DNA of 33,115 nucleotides from Sphaerosporella brunnea (lineage: Eukaryota > Ascomycota > Pezizomycetes > Pezizales > Pyronemataceae). The notes beneath the pieces were generated by a model. It saw only the letters and a list, made by a program, of their open reading frames with translations, searched no databases and was not told the DNA's origin. This document shows, piece after piece, positions 1 through 7,993 of this stretch. The stretch spans positions 1 through 33,115 of the forward strand of contig VXIS01000430.1 in the NCBI GenBank assembly GCA_008704415.1, read 5' to 3'. A program made the position numbers and the translations under genes. Each line of letters begins with the position of its first letter. Within the stretch, counting starts at the first letter, position 1.

Positions 1-42
1 CTTAACGCAACCTATGCCAGGGCCTACCAGTCCATTTAAGGG

Positions 43-462
43 TCAAATAAAATAACTGTAGACAGCCCAATATAATGTACCACCAATTCCCAAAGGGCAG
101 GCATCCAAAAGTGCCCCAAATCCTTGAGTGCAGTCTTTAAAGCCAAACTGGTCGTTTCCATGAAAATTGAGGATACCAAATCGATAAAATCCCCAATTAA
201 AACAAAAAATACCTTCCAAGTGAGTGCCTTTTTGTGTGTTGATTTCAGGAAGCTCTTCTGGAGGCGCGATGTCGGGAGAACAAAACATAATAAATTTTGT
301 GCAGATGCCTTTCAGAGTCGCTGATTCCGTTGTGTTATATTCTTCTCTTCGATTTGAGTAAGGTACGAGGGCTATTGCATCGCCTTCAGGTACCATTCCG
401 CAGTGATGGACATCGACGAGTACCGCCAACAGAAACGTAAAGAAGACAAGCAGTTTAAGCAT
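43..462 (-). CDS. Small secreted cysteine-containing protein, unknown function
   Basis: A 139-residue protein with no family I recognise. The first in-frame ATG gives MLKLLVFFTFLLAVLV, a classical signal peptide with a positive residue followed by about 14 hydrophobic residues, so secretion is likely. The open frame extends further upstream only through a TTG, which is not expected as a fungal start. The mature part holds about seven cysteines (CG near residue 21, then CTK, FC, FC, DC and AC) and is rich in Gly, Phe and aromatics, including GFGALLDACPLGIGGTLYW near the C-terminus. One N-glycosylation motif (NTT) is visible. Size, signal peptide and even cysteine count would fit an effector-like or cell-wall small secreted protein, but that is inference. 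An intron or a second exon beyond the window edge cannot be excluded, because the stop lies only 42 bases from the end of the sequence. Confidence 0.55.
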   Translation of the reverse strand: MLKLLVFFTFLLAVLVDVHHCGMVPEGDAIALVPYSNRREEYNTTESATLKGICTKFIMFCSPDIAPPEELPEINTQKGTHLEGIFCFNWGFYRFGILNFHGNDQFGFKDCTQGFGALLDACPLGIGGTLYWAVYSYFI

Positions 463-1189
463 GATTACTTGGAACTGGCCCAATAAAGAGATCTGAAAAG
501 TTAACTGGATGATATTTACCAGCTTTATAGAAGGTAACCTGCCACTTTATAGGAAGGGGGAGCTTTCTGCGGCAGTGGAAAGCTATTTCAGGGTGCCATC
601 CTTTTTTTAGGGATATTACGAGTGACGAGCTTTTTGACAAAGCCTTAGCGGGGTTGTGATTGATACCCGTATTTTGTGCTTACACACCGTAATTTTTTGT
701 TTTGTCTTAATCATACCTTACACACCCGAAGTGAACCTTCAGAGCAAATCTACCAGCTTATAGTTTAAGGGCTTAAGGAATTTTCAAAATTCTCCACAAG
801 TTGTCTCGCTTTTAGCTATCATGATGGACGAGAATGGGAGGAGTGCCGAGTGAGAAATACTATCGGTGGATGTTTTTAATGATTGGTACCCTCGCCACAC
901 CAAAATTGATGCTCGGGATAGCTTGCGCAACCCCATGACGCAGTTGAGATGTCTCCATCCTTCATGTCTGCTTGGAAGTACTCTAGTTGGGCGGTGTTCT
1001 ACAGCAAAATAACTGGCAGGTGACTATGTGAAATAGTAGAAGTGAGACTTTTATTACTTGAACTCATGAAAGAAATACTTAATCAGACTAAGCCTCCATC
1101 GAAGCATCGCAGCTATCTTTATGCTCACAATTCTCCATAGCTCCATCGAAGCCATTCCATGGCCCAAATAAACGAAACAAAGAAGCCAC
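463..1189. other. Intergenic, no supported gene
   Basis: Only short, composition-poor open frames are present on either strand. I see no RNA gene, repeat or conserved motif here. Part of it should be the 5' flank of the secreted protein gene. Confidence 0.5.
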
Positions 1190-1698
1190 TCAACAAACAA
1201 CAACAAAAAATTCGGTCCCCATATTAACAAAAGCACTCATCCAATCATCGGAACTTTCAATACCAAGCACCTCAGATTCCATAGATTCCTTGGGTATTTG
1301 AGGTTTTGGGGAGTCGGAAGGATAGTCAACGGGCTTGCAAAATGCAGGTGGCTTCGGCGGGAAGAGAGGCAAAGGGTGGAGTTTTCCGATTGTGGGATTC
1401 CGGTGAACTGAAGCCACTTGCTGCAGGGGTGCGTGCTCGTCTAGATGGGTCGATAATGAGGGTTGCGATGGAAGTTCTATATTATCTCCGCTGGGCAAGT
1501 TTGAAATAGCACGCCTGCATTCCTGCTGGCACTCCTGCAATCTCTTCTGACGTTTTGGACCCCGTCGGGTGGGGCTTTTGCGTTTCCGGTATCGTACAGG
1601 CATCGTGTCGGAGTATTCACAGAATTCATCTTTTGTATGGCAGGAGCTGCAGCAGGGTACATCATTGGAACACTTCTTTTTCAGCGCTCGACAGCTTA
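1190..1698 (-). CDS. Zn(II)2Cys6 DNA-binding domain protein, partial (last exon)
   Basis: The exon encodes SCRALKKKCSNDVPCCSSC followed by HTKDEFCEY, which matches a fungal binuclear zinc cluster (C-x6-C-x6-C-x2-C-x6-C, basic loop RALKKK). The pattern needs one more cysteine two residues before the first one seen. The minus-strand sequence just upstream ends in CCCTCTAG, a good 3' splice site with CTGAC and CTAAT branch candidates, so that cysteine probably lies on an upstream exon that I could not identify. After the cluster comes a basic linker with KRKSPTRRGPKRQKR, a likely nuclear localisation signal and DNA-contacting linker, then a Pro/Ser-rich tail to the stop. There is no fungal-specific transcription factor middle region, so the protein would be short. 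It could be a small regulator or a decayed fragment of a larger one. The family call is firm; the gene model is not. Confidence 0.55.
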
Positions 1699-1980
1699 CT
1701 AGAGGGCCATTGCAATTAGATGTGTCAGACAGAATAGAGAACCATGGCACCTACAACACGCTATCGTTCTTCGTCGAGTTTCAGCTCTCTTCCCACAGCG
1801 GCTATTTCGTACCATAATAAACTGCATTCAACGGGATCGTCAGCTCCGCCTGGTGCGTTATTCCACATTATATCCGCGAGAACAACACTTTCAAGGTGCG
1901 AACTAAGTCGTGAAAGACGGTCCATATTGCAGACCGACGATATCTGTCTTCTGGTTCTTGGACGCTCATGGTTATGGTCT

Positions 1981-2070
1981 CGTCGAGGCCGATACAAATC
2001 AATTGACCGCAGTAGACGGTTGTTTCGTCAAGGGCGATATGAATCAATAAACCGCGGTAGACGAATATAT
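1981..2070. repeat. Two tandem copies of a 45-bp unit
   Basis: Positions 1981-2025 and 2026-2070 are diverged direct copies beginning CGTCGAGGCCGATAC and CGTCAAGGGCGATAT. Both contain a CCGC(A/G)GTAGACG core. The period is a multiple of three, so the open frame across it repeats 15 residues (RGRYKSIDRSRR-like). That frame is probably not a gene. Confidence 0.7.
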
Positions 2071-2824
2071 CGCCTTCTGGTTTCCCTATTTGTTGGAGAT
2101 GTCGGTCGAAAGATTTTGCGCGTAGAATTAAAAGTGTAGCAGGATAGCGATAAATACCAACGGTAAGACTTAAAGGTCTGAGCCCTCTAAGCTCTCAGTT
2201 CTCTGCATCCTATGTGGTTTGTCGACTTCCTAGTGGAAGGACCATTGGGTTCATATGGAGGCCCGCCCTGTGCAAGGCCCAGCTTCAAACTGCCAAACCA
2301 TGAGAACGTCGTTCAGTCAAAGGCGGAGGCGTTGTTCAGGTGATTGTCATTCTAACATTGTCGAAGGATCTGCTGGTTCGGCAATGTTGCGTCAACTGGC
2401 TGCGGCATTTATTCTTCAAGTGCGAGCATTTGCGTTCGATGAAGGCAGTATGATTGGCAAATGCAACATGAAGGAGTCATTCAGCCGCATAAGTCCTTAT
2501 GCCTGGCTGGCAGCCACCAAAAATTTGTCAAATTTAAGGGACACCGGGCGTCTGACAGGGTTTGTAAGCGTCGGGGAAAATGGTCTTGGCATGCCATGTT
2601 CGAAAAATGAAGTGCTTACCATCAGGGTTGAAGTATTTTTAAAAAAAACAAGTGAGTAAAAATAGTTCTCCGAAGGGGTTTTGGAGGAGTTGCAATGTGT
2701 TTCAACCTGGCCAGGCCACTAAAAGGATTTGGAGGGAATGGTCATGGCGCGTCATGTAACACCAGAGTCATCCCTTGCACTCTCGCACAGCGGCCAAAGC
2801 GACAATGGAAACGTAAACTGTTGC
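2071..2824. other. Intergenic, no supported gene
   Basis: A plus-strand open frame at 2255-2659 has a real ATG but no recognisable domain, irregular composition and a run of Lys from a poly-A tract at its end. I do not call it a gene. The right-hand part is the 3' flank of the minus-strand U2 RNA gene. Confidence 0.4.
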
Positions 2825-3045
2825 ATTAACTGAAGGTGCCATACTGGTGACAAGTGGGGGCCGACATACGCAAGCGCAGCGGCCAATTCCTCCGAGTCCA
2901 AAATAAGATTGATATAAAAAGGTCCAAACAGGTCCATTTCAGATCTGTTGAAAGTTAGCGGCAACGCTCAAAAGACTGAAGGCAAAGAAAAGGGAAAAAG
3001 AACAGATACTACACTTGATCTAAGCCAAAAGGCTGAGAAATTTGT
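2825..3045 (-). ncRNA. U2 spliceosomal snRNA gene with an internal insert or intron
   Basis: U2 snRNA base-pairs with the intron branch site in the spliceosome. Reading the minus strand from about 3045, the 5' part contains GCCTTTTGGCTTAGATCAAG (stem I and the U6-pairing region) directly followed by TGTAGTATCTGTTCTT. This carries the universal branch-site recognition sequence GTAGTA at 3007-3012. A later block at 2931-2944 reads ATCTGAAATGGACC, followed by a GACC hairpin partner, then an Sm-type site CTTATTTTGG (2898-2907), a GC-rich stem with a GCTTGC loop (2856-2884) and a second stem near 2832-2853, in the order of U2 stems II, Sm, III and IV. About 40-55 nt between the two halves do not fit a standard U2. 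That segment contains GCTAAC and ends CAACAG, like an intron end, but I cannot place a clean GT donor. The 3' end is approximate. This may be the only copy or an altered one. Confidence 0.75.
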
Positions 3046-3690
3046 TAGCATATTTTCGATGATGATGATATTTCGGGGTGTTGAGAACGTACCAAAGGGA
3101 GCTAAAGAAAAAAAGAAGAGAAAGAAGAGGGAAGCGCGGTATTTATAGTCGGAGGGTGAGGCTCTGCTCTGAATTTTGGCCGATCGTTCGACCAAAATAA
3201 CAAGTATGTAAAATAACGAGTCGAGTGCGAATTTATGACACTGTTGATAAGAGGTATATCGTTTTTTCTACATATCATTACCTGATCCAATTGAATGTAT
3301 ACAGTTTGGTCCGAATTGGTTATGAAATAGCTGTACAAAAAAAAATCACAATATGGTCGAGCTTCGCGAGGGCCATCATCGGGAACCCGGAAGTGGACGT
3401 CAAATCGTGGGCTCAAAAGTGGACGTCAAAAGTGTTGTATGGTGCAAGCAGCCTTGAACCGAGCCGTCGGCAGGCTCCTCTTGGTGGAGACAGCAACAAC
3501 TGTTTATAAACTGATTACTGCGTGAGAACTCTGGAAAAATCGACCTCCCGTCCCCTAAATAAGATGCGCTCTGTAAGATTGAGGTCCGGGCTTCCACCAG
3601 TCATGCAATTTCGTGATGTTATAAAAGAATTGCAACGATGAATATGAAAAGCTTGGACCATGCAAAAACGCCATGGTGTCGCTTGTCGTC
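3046..3690. other. Intergenic, U2 5' flank
   Basis: This segment includes the upstream flank of the minus-strand U2 gene, where its promoter should lie. No TATA box stands out at a fixed distance. The rest is AT-rich with only short open frames and no feature I can support. Confidence 0.4.
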
Positions 3691-3768
3691 GGGTGAAATT
3701 AGAGAGTTTGCGATTTGACTCTAGATGCAAAAATCTAGAGTCAAATCGCAAACTCTCTAATTTCACCC
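3691..3768. repeat. Perfect 35-bp inverted repeat with 8-nt spacer
   Basis: The left arm at 3691-3725 begins GGGTGAAATTAGAGAG and ends GACTCTAGA. The right arm at 3734-3768 is its exact reverse complement, ending CTCTAATTTCACCC. The spacer is TGCAAAAA. The right arm also resembles, in inverted orientation, the repeats at 6290-6349 (AGTTTAC, then ATTGACTCTC). It is therefore probably the left terminal repeat of the transposon that follows, with a second copy folded back beside it. Confidence 0.9.
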
Positions 3769-3823
3769 TTTTTTCCGCTGTTGGCTGCCCCCAGACTTCA
3801 TGAAACCACACGCAGGACACCGC

Positions 3824-3976
3824 GGCCAGCAAGATCCGCAGCCAGCAAAATCCGTAGCCAGCAAAATCCGCAGCCAGCAATACTTGCCGCCAGCAAGATC
3901 CACAGCCAGCAATATCCGCAGCCAGCAATATCCGCAGCCAGTAATATCCGCAGCCAGCAACACTCGCCGTCAGCAA
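3824..3976 (+). repeat. Tandem 16-bp repeat, period not a multiple of three
   Basis: About nine degenerate units of the form CAGCCAGCAATATCCG lie just before the transposase ATG. Because 16 is not divisible by three, each unit shifts the frame, and long open frames appear in several frames on both strands (for example repeating LLAADIAGCG on the minus strand). Those frames are artefacts of the repeat. Confidence 0.85.
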
Positions 3977-3981
3977 CAGCA

Positions 3982-6288
3982 ATGACGAGACCGAGCAAAA
4001 AGACTATCATTTCACGACAAGCTCTGGCTATTCACAAGCGCAGACGTCTGGCTGAGGCTGAAGGCGAGGCTGTGTTTCCGGATGAGGCGGTGAATGAAGG
4101 AGAGTCAAAAGAGGATGATAAGGCAGAAGAGGACGAAGAGGACGCCGAGACAGAGGAGGATGATGGTGACCGCGAGGCAATAAATAAAACCCTAGAGACC
4201 TACATCAATACGTTTCAAGGTGCAGACTCCAACCCTGGGCCGGAAGCAGTGCCATTGTCAGAACAACCTCCTCAAACTGAACGGCAAGCATGGCCTCGGG
4301 TGTCGGGACCGAAGAGAGTTGAGCTTCTCAAAGCAGCCTTTGCGGACATGAAGAAAATACTTTCATCTGCACGGAAGTGCCCCACTGGCCAAGATTATAC
4401 CCGCTATCTCCAGGTAAAGGCCTTTATATATGTGCAGCTGGCACATACTGGGCTTGGTGGCCACTGCGCAAAAACCCGCACCGAGCTCTCCTTGCAAGTG
4501 GCACAGCATTCTCTAAAGAAGAGCTACGTTGCCAAGATAATGCGTCTGCATGAGACTTCGTGGATCACAAAAAGGTAGGTGAGCCTGCCAGCATTTTTCA
4601 GGTTGAGACACTGACTTTCACGGCAGGATGATTTCTGAAGGTGCCCAAGGCCGTTACGCCAAAATGATCAGCATGCTCGAAGATGAAGGAACTCTTATGG
4701 TGTTTGAGGAGTACATGACTGGTCAAGGTAAATTGGCTACGTGTCTTGGTTTGGCCAACGCCATCACAGAGTATTGGCGGAGCGAAGGCATCACGAATGA
4801 AGATGGCTCAGAAGCGATACTTGCAGAGCGGACGGCCGCAGAGTGGATCAAACGGAAGGGCTTCAAGTGGACGGACCTAAAGAAAGGTGTTTATCAAGAT
4901 GGGCATGAGCGGCCTGATGTGCTTGCCTATCGTAACAACGTTTTCCTACCATGCTTGGCAGAGCTTGAACCCACATTTGTCCAGTGGACGTTTCCACACT
5001 TGGAGGAAGACCCCGACGCTGATTCTATTCTCGTTTACCCACAAAACCTGCCACCAGGCGTCAAGCCACGAGTTCCGGTAACCCATAACGAGTCCTTATT
5101 TAATTCCAAAGATGGGGTACGTAAGGCTTGGGTTAAGGAAGATTATCAGCCATTCTACGATAAAGGCCGCGGGCCTGGCATAATGGCTTCCGAATATTTA
5201 ACCCTTGAGAGCAATCTAAAGCTACCACTCGATCATCCTGAAAATGACTGGCCCAGGGAGCCCGACGGGGACAGGTTCAATGAGTGCACACAGCTCTTTA
5301 AGTTCGAAGACGGTTAGTGGTGGGATGGTAAGAACGTTGTGGCCCAACTAAAGGATCTCACCATTCCGCTTTTTAAAAAAGCATTCCCGGGTTGCCAGGC
5401 AGTATTTTTTTTTGACTGTGCAACAAACCATACGGCCTTTGCCCGCGATGCTCTCCGCGTTGAAAAGATGAATTTGGGCGAGGGAGGTGCTCAGGATGCC
5501 AACATGAAAGACGGGTGGTTTATTGACTCCCGGGGTATCTGCCGCTCGCAAAAAATGCATATCATGCGCAACGGTGTCAAGGTGGCTAAGGGCATGGGAA
5601 AGGTCCTGCGGGAGCGTGGGCTGTGGCTGAGAGAAGGTCTGCCTTTACAGTGTTCAATGCCTAATCCCAACAACAGCCAAAAGACTAAACGGGTTAAAAA
5701 CCCCGCCTGTGCAGAGGGCACGCCAGGGCGAAACTGCTGTGCGACGGCTATCCTGTCGGCGCAGCCAGATTTTAAGGCACAGAGAAGCCGCCTAGAGGAA
5801 GCGGTAGAGGAAGCAGGACACATTGCCCTGTTTTTTCCAAAATATCATTGTGAAATGAATTGGATAGAGTATTACCGGGGCGCTTGCAAGAAATATGCCC
5901 GCAAGCACTGCACATATACCCTCCCCGGTATTTCTCTCCCCTCGCATCGCAAGCAATTCAGACTAACATCTTTGCACTCACAGGACTACGCCAGGTTCTC
6001 CCAAAAGCGCTGGAATCCGTTAAACCATCGTTGATTTTCAAGTATTGGAGACGCACCCAGCGCATCATCCAGGCTTACCGGGAAGGGGCTATGTTTGGCG
6101 ACAAACAGTATAAGGAACGGATTTATAAGAGTCACCGGCGCGTTTCACAGCGAGAGGCAGACTCAGCGGCGGCAGACCCGGTGGGGGTGGGGGCAGCAGG
6201 AACGGGGACAGCAGCAGGAACGGGGACAGCAGCAGGAACGGGGACAGCAGCAGGAACGGGGGCGGCTGCGGCTGCGGGGGAGGCATGA
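3982..6288 (+). pseudogene. DDE transposase, inactivated (nonsense codon and lost catalytic Asp)
   Basis: The inferred exons are 3982-4574, 4627-5927 and 5984-6288. Both introns have good signals (GTAGGT with CTGAC and GCAG; GTATTT with CTAAC and ACAG). The frame is continuous over 733 codons, apart from a TAG at 5315-5317 (codon 428) inside LFKFEDG-stop-WWDGKNV. The start ATG begins MTRPSKKTIISRQ and is followed by an acidic stretch rich in EED. The catalytic core reads VTHNESLF (codon 352, where Tc1/IS630 relatives have D-E), VFFFDCATNH (second Asp, 5414-5416) and HCEMNWIEYYRGACKKYAR (Glu, 5867-5869). The 151-residue D-to-E spacing is long for Tc1, but I recall this insertion in related fungal proteins. 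Both defects could arise by C:G to T:A transition (GAC to AAC; TGG or CAG to TAG), as expected after RIP-like mutation. The C-terminus runs into a GTAAGT repeat. It cannot be active as read. Confidence 0.8.
6193..6264 (+). repeat. Four 18-bp tandem units in the transposase 3' end
   Basis: Units begin at 6193, 6211, 6229 and 6247, each GCAGCAGGAACGGGGACA or nearly so. In the transposase frame they encode repeats of GTAAGT. Confidence 0.9.
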
Positions 6289-6289
6289 C

Positions 6290-6349
6290 GAAAAGTTTAC
6301 AGAAAATTGACTCTCTGGCGAAAAGTTTACATAAAATTGACTCTCAGGG
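6290..6349. repeat. Two tandem 30-bp units at the transposon right end
   Basis: The copies at 6290-6319 and 6320-6349 both read GAAAAGTTTACA, one base, AAAATTGACTCTC. They sit directly after the transposase stop and look like duplicated terminal repeat sequence. Confidence 0.85.
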
Positions 6350-6889
6350 TCGCTCGCTTCGACCACTCCACACGCTATTAAAGTCACGGAAACTCTCAGC
6401 GAAACTCTCAGCGACGGGTCGGTTTAAGGCTGCTTGCACCATACGACGATGTTGCATGCTGAGCGCAAAGTGCCGGAAGTGCAGCCTGCTTCCTTCAGAC
6501 TTTTGACTTCCCACGAAAGTCTCAGCCAGTCGAACTCTAGTGAAAAGTCATAGAAAAATCTTCTAAGAAAGTATAAGTACGTTCCCTGTCTCCTTCGAAT
6601 TCCTTTGCAGTATCTCATTGAGTGTCAAGTGGCGGACGTCCTGCAGCAAGCCTTTCCTCAGCTGCAGCACCAACCAACTCTGCACCGACGAGCCAAGAGC
6701 TTGGGACAATTGCTCAACACAGCGAAGACAACTATCCCTGTTACGGAGACTGAGGCCATCAAACCGCACCGAATAATACATCGACGAGGGCATAGTACCG
6801 GGCACCTGAAAGCGAGACTGGCCAAGTTAACCTTCTCGCTCACTCCAGCACAACCGCATCCAATCCCCAATTCACCCTTCAATTCTATC
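6350..6889. other. 5' flank of the LINE-split gene
   Basis: A TATA-like GTATAAGTAC lies at 6571-6580, about 315 bases before the first ATG of the interrupted gene. The frame is open but lacks ATG from 6605 to 6889, and TTTGCAG at 6604-6610 could be a splice acceptor, so a 5' exon or leader intron is possible. Confidence 0.35.
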
Positions 6890-7799
6890 ATGAACCCCGA
6901 TCATGGAACTGTATTCGGAGAGTCTTTGGACGATGTTGGAAGCCCCACGGAATTTCCGCAGTTGTCGGAGGCACTCCTCCGCACGGTAACTGCCCAAGCT
7001 CTTCGAGAGGTGCCACCGTTCTTTCCCGACGAGCCGCTTGACGATTGCGACGTCCTAGATTACTACGAGAGGATTTGCGATTTTGGAAAGGACCTGGAAA
7101 ACATAGAGGACGACCCAGAGAAACAGCTCATGGAGCTAGGACTCTCTCGTGCCCGGCTTCGCTCTCTCAAGGATAACCTCGATGAGCTTGGGAAACTTTA
7201 CGCTATTGAGCCTGAAGGTCTGTGGAAGCTTTATGTTACGAAGACCCTGATGGTTTGGATCGTCGCTGGTGCAGTGTACACTTCGACGTTCTCAACTTGT
7301 GCACAGAATGCGGGCGATAACTCTGGCGGGGAGCAGAACCCTGAAATCAACGACTCCGAGAATAGTGCTTCCAATGCAACCGCTAGAGGAGACAATACCA
7401 AGCCGACCGGCGGTCAAGGAGGCGGCCAGGAGGTGTCAAGAAGCGGAGGTACCGGTGGTGGTCGAAGACAGAGTGGAGAACAAGATCGTGGCACTGGGAA
7501 AGGCTCTGAACGGCTCATGCGGGATACTGTCTTTCCAAAGGAAAACGAAACCTACTACGATACTGGTAAAGATTTTTTTCAAGCCAGCCCGCATCACACA
7601 CCATTCAGCTACGAGGACGTCGAGTTTCCAAAGGACCGCACTGCCATGAAGGGCACATCGTCCAAACTCCACGATGAAACCGCGCAAGAGCTGGGCGCAA
7701 CCAAGGAGGAGTCAGAAGGGACCGAAAACGAGCCAGAATTCATGTGGAGCATCAAGACAAACACGCTCATGAGAAGCGTGTACCACGGACTCCCAGCAT
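6890..7799 (+). pseudogene. 5' part of a gene split by the LINE; ART-like protein, N-terminal two thirds
   Basis: This half encodes residues 1-303 of a predicted 469-residue protein that continues at 14348. The first in-frame ATG gives MNPDHGTVFGESLDD. Residues 1-115 are acidic and helical. A hydrophobic stretch near residues 116-140 (TLMVWIVAGAVYTSTFSTC) could be a membrane segment. A Gly/Asn/Ser-rich low-complexity linker follows, with GGQGGGQE and GGTGGGRR, then a more ordered region ending SVYHGLPA at the insertion point. In the present allele the frame runs 17 residues into the LINE tail (FLFFCFNHPV) and stops at 7849. The first half of a HG...YF signature like that of ADP-ribosyltransferase folds (VYHGL) is here. 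Nothing else identifies the family, so the enzyme idea is tentative. Confidence 0.65.
7785..7799. repeat. LINE target-site duplication, left copy
   Basis: ACGGACTCCCAGCAT is repeated exactly at 14333-14347. The two copies directly flank the LINE. Confidence 0.93.
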
Positions 7800-7993
7800 T
7801 TTTGTTTTTTTGTTTTAATCATCCTGTATTCGGCCGCTTGCGGCCATGACATGGGACTATGTACATGAATAAATCTACCCTTAGACCTCAAGTGTCCACA
7901 GACGGGCGTGATTCAGTGGGCGCACCAAGGAAATTCGTATCGAGTAATGTATGACAAAGGGAACACAAAGGAGAGAAAAGGAAGCACGTCAGA

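Larger units (their letters stand above)
3734..6349 (+). mobile_element. Decayed Tc1/mariner/IS630-type DDE transposon
   Basis: The element contains a three-exon transposase pseudogene. It lies between a left repeat with TCTAGAGTCAAAT, CGCAAACTCTC and TTTCACC (3734-3768) and a right repeat whose reverse complement has CTGAGAGTCAATTTTATG followed by TAAACTTTTCGCC (6318-6345). The two ends are similar in word order but quite diverged, so the exact termini and any TA target duplication are uncertain. Low-complexity 16-bp repeats precede the start codon and 18-bp repeats sit inside the 3' end of the coding region. Confidence 0.6.

Noticed and set aside
2255..2659. Plus-strand 134-codon frame
   Set aside because: It shows no family similarity and ends in a poly-A-encoded lysine run; composition is not convincing.
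2752..2964. Minus-strand 70-codon frame
   Set aside because: It overlaps the Sm site and stems of the U2 RNA gene; the conserved RNA explains the sequence better.
3515..4010. Minus-strand frames of 60-155 codons with repeating LLAADIAGCG
   Set aside because: They arise from the 16-bp tandem repeat, which opens every frame; there is no start context or domain.
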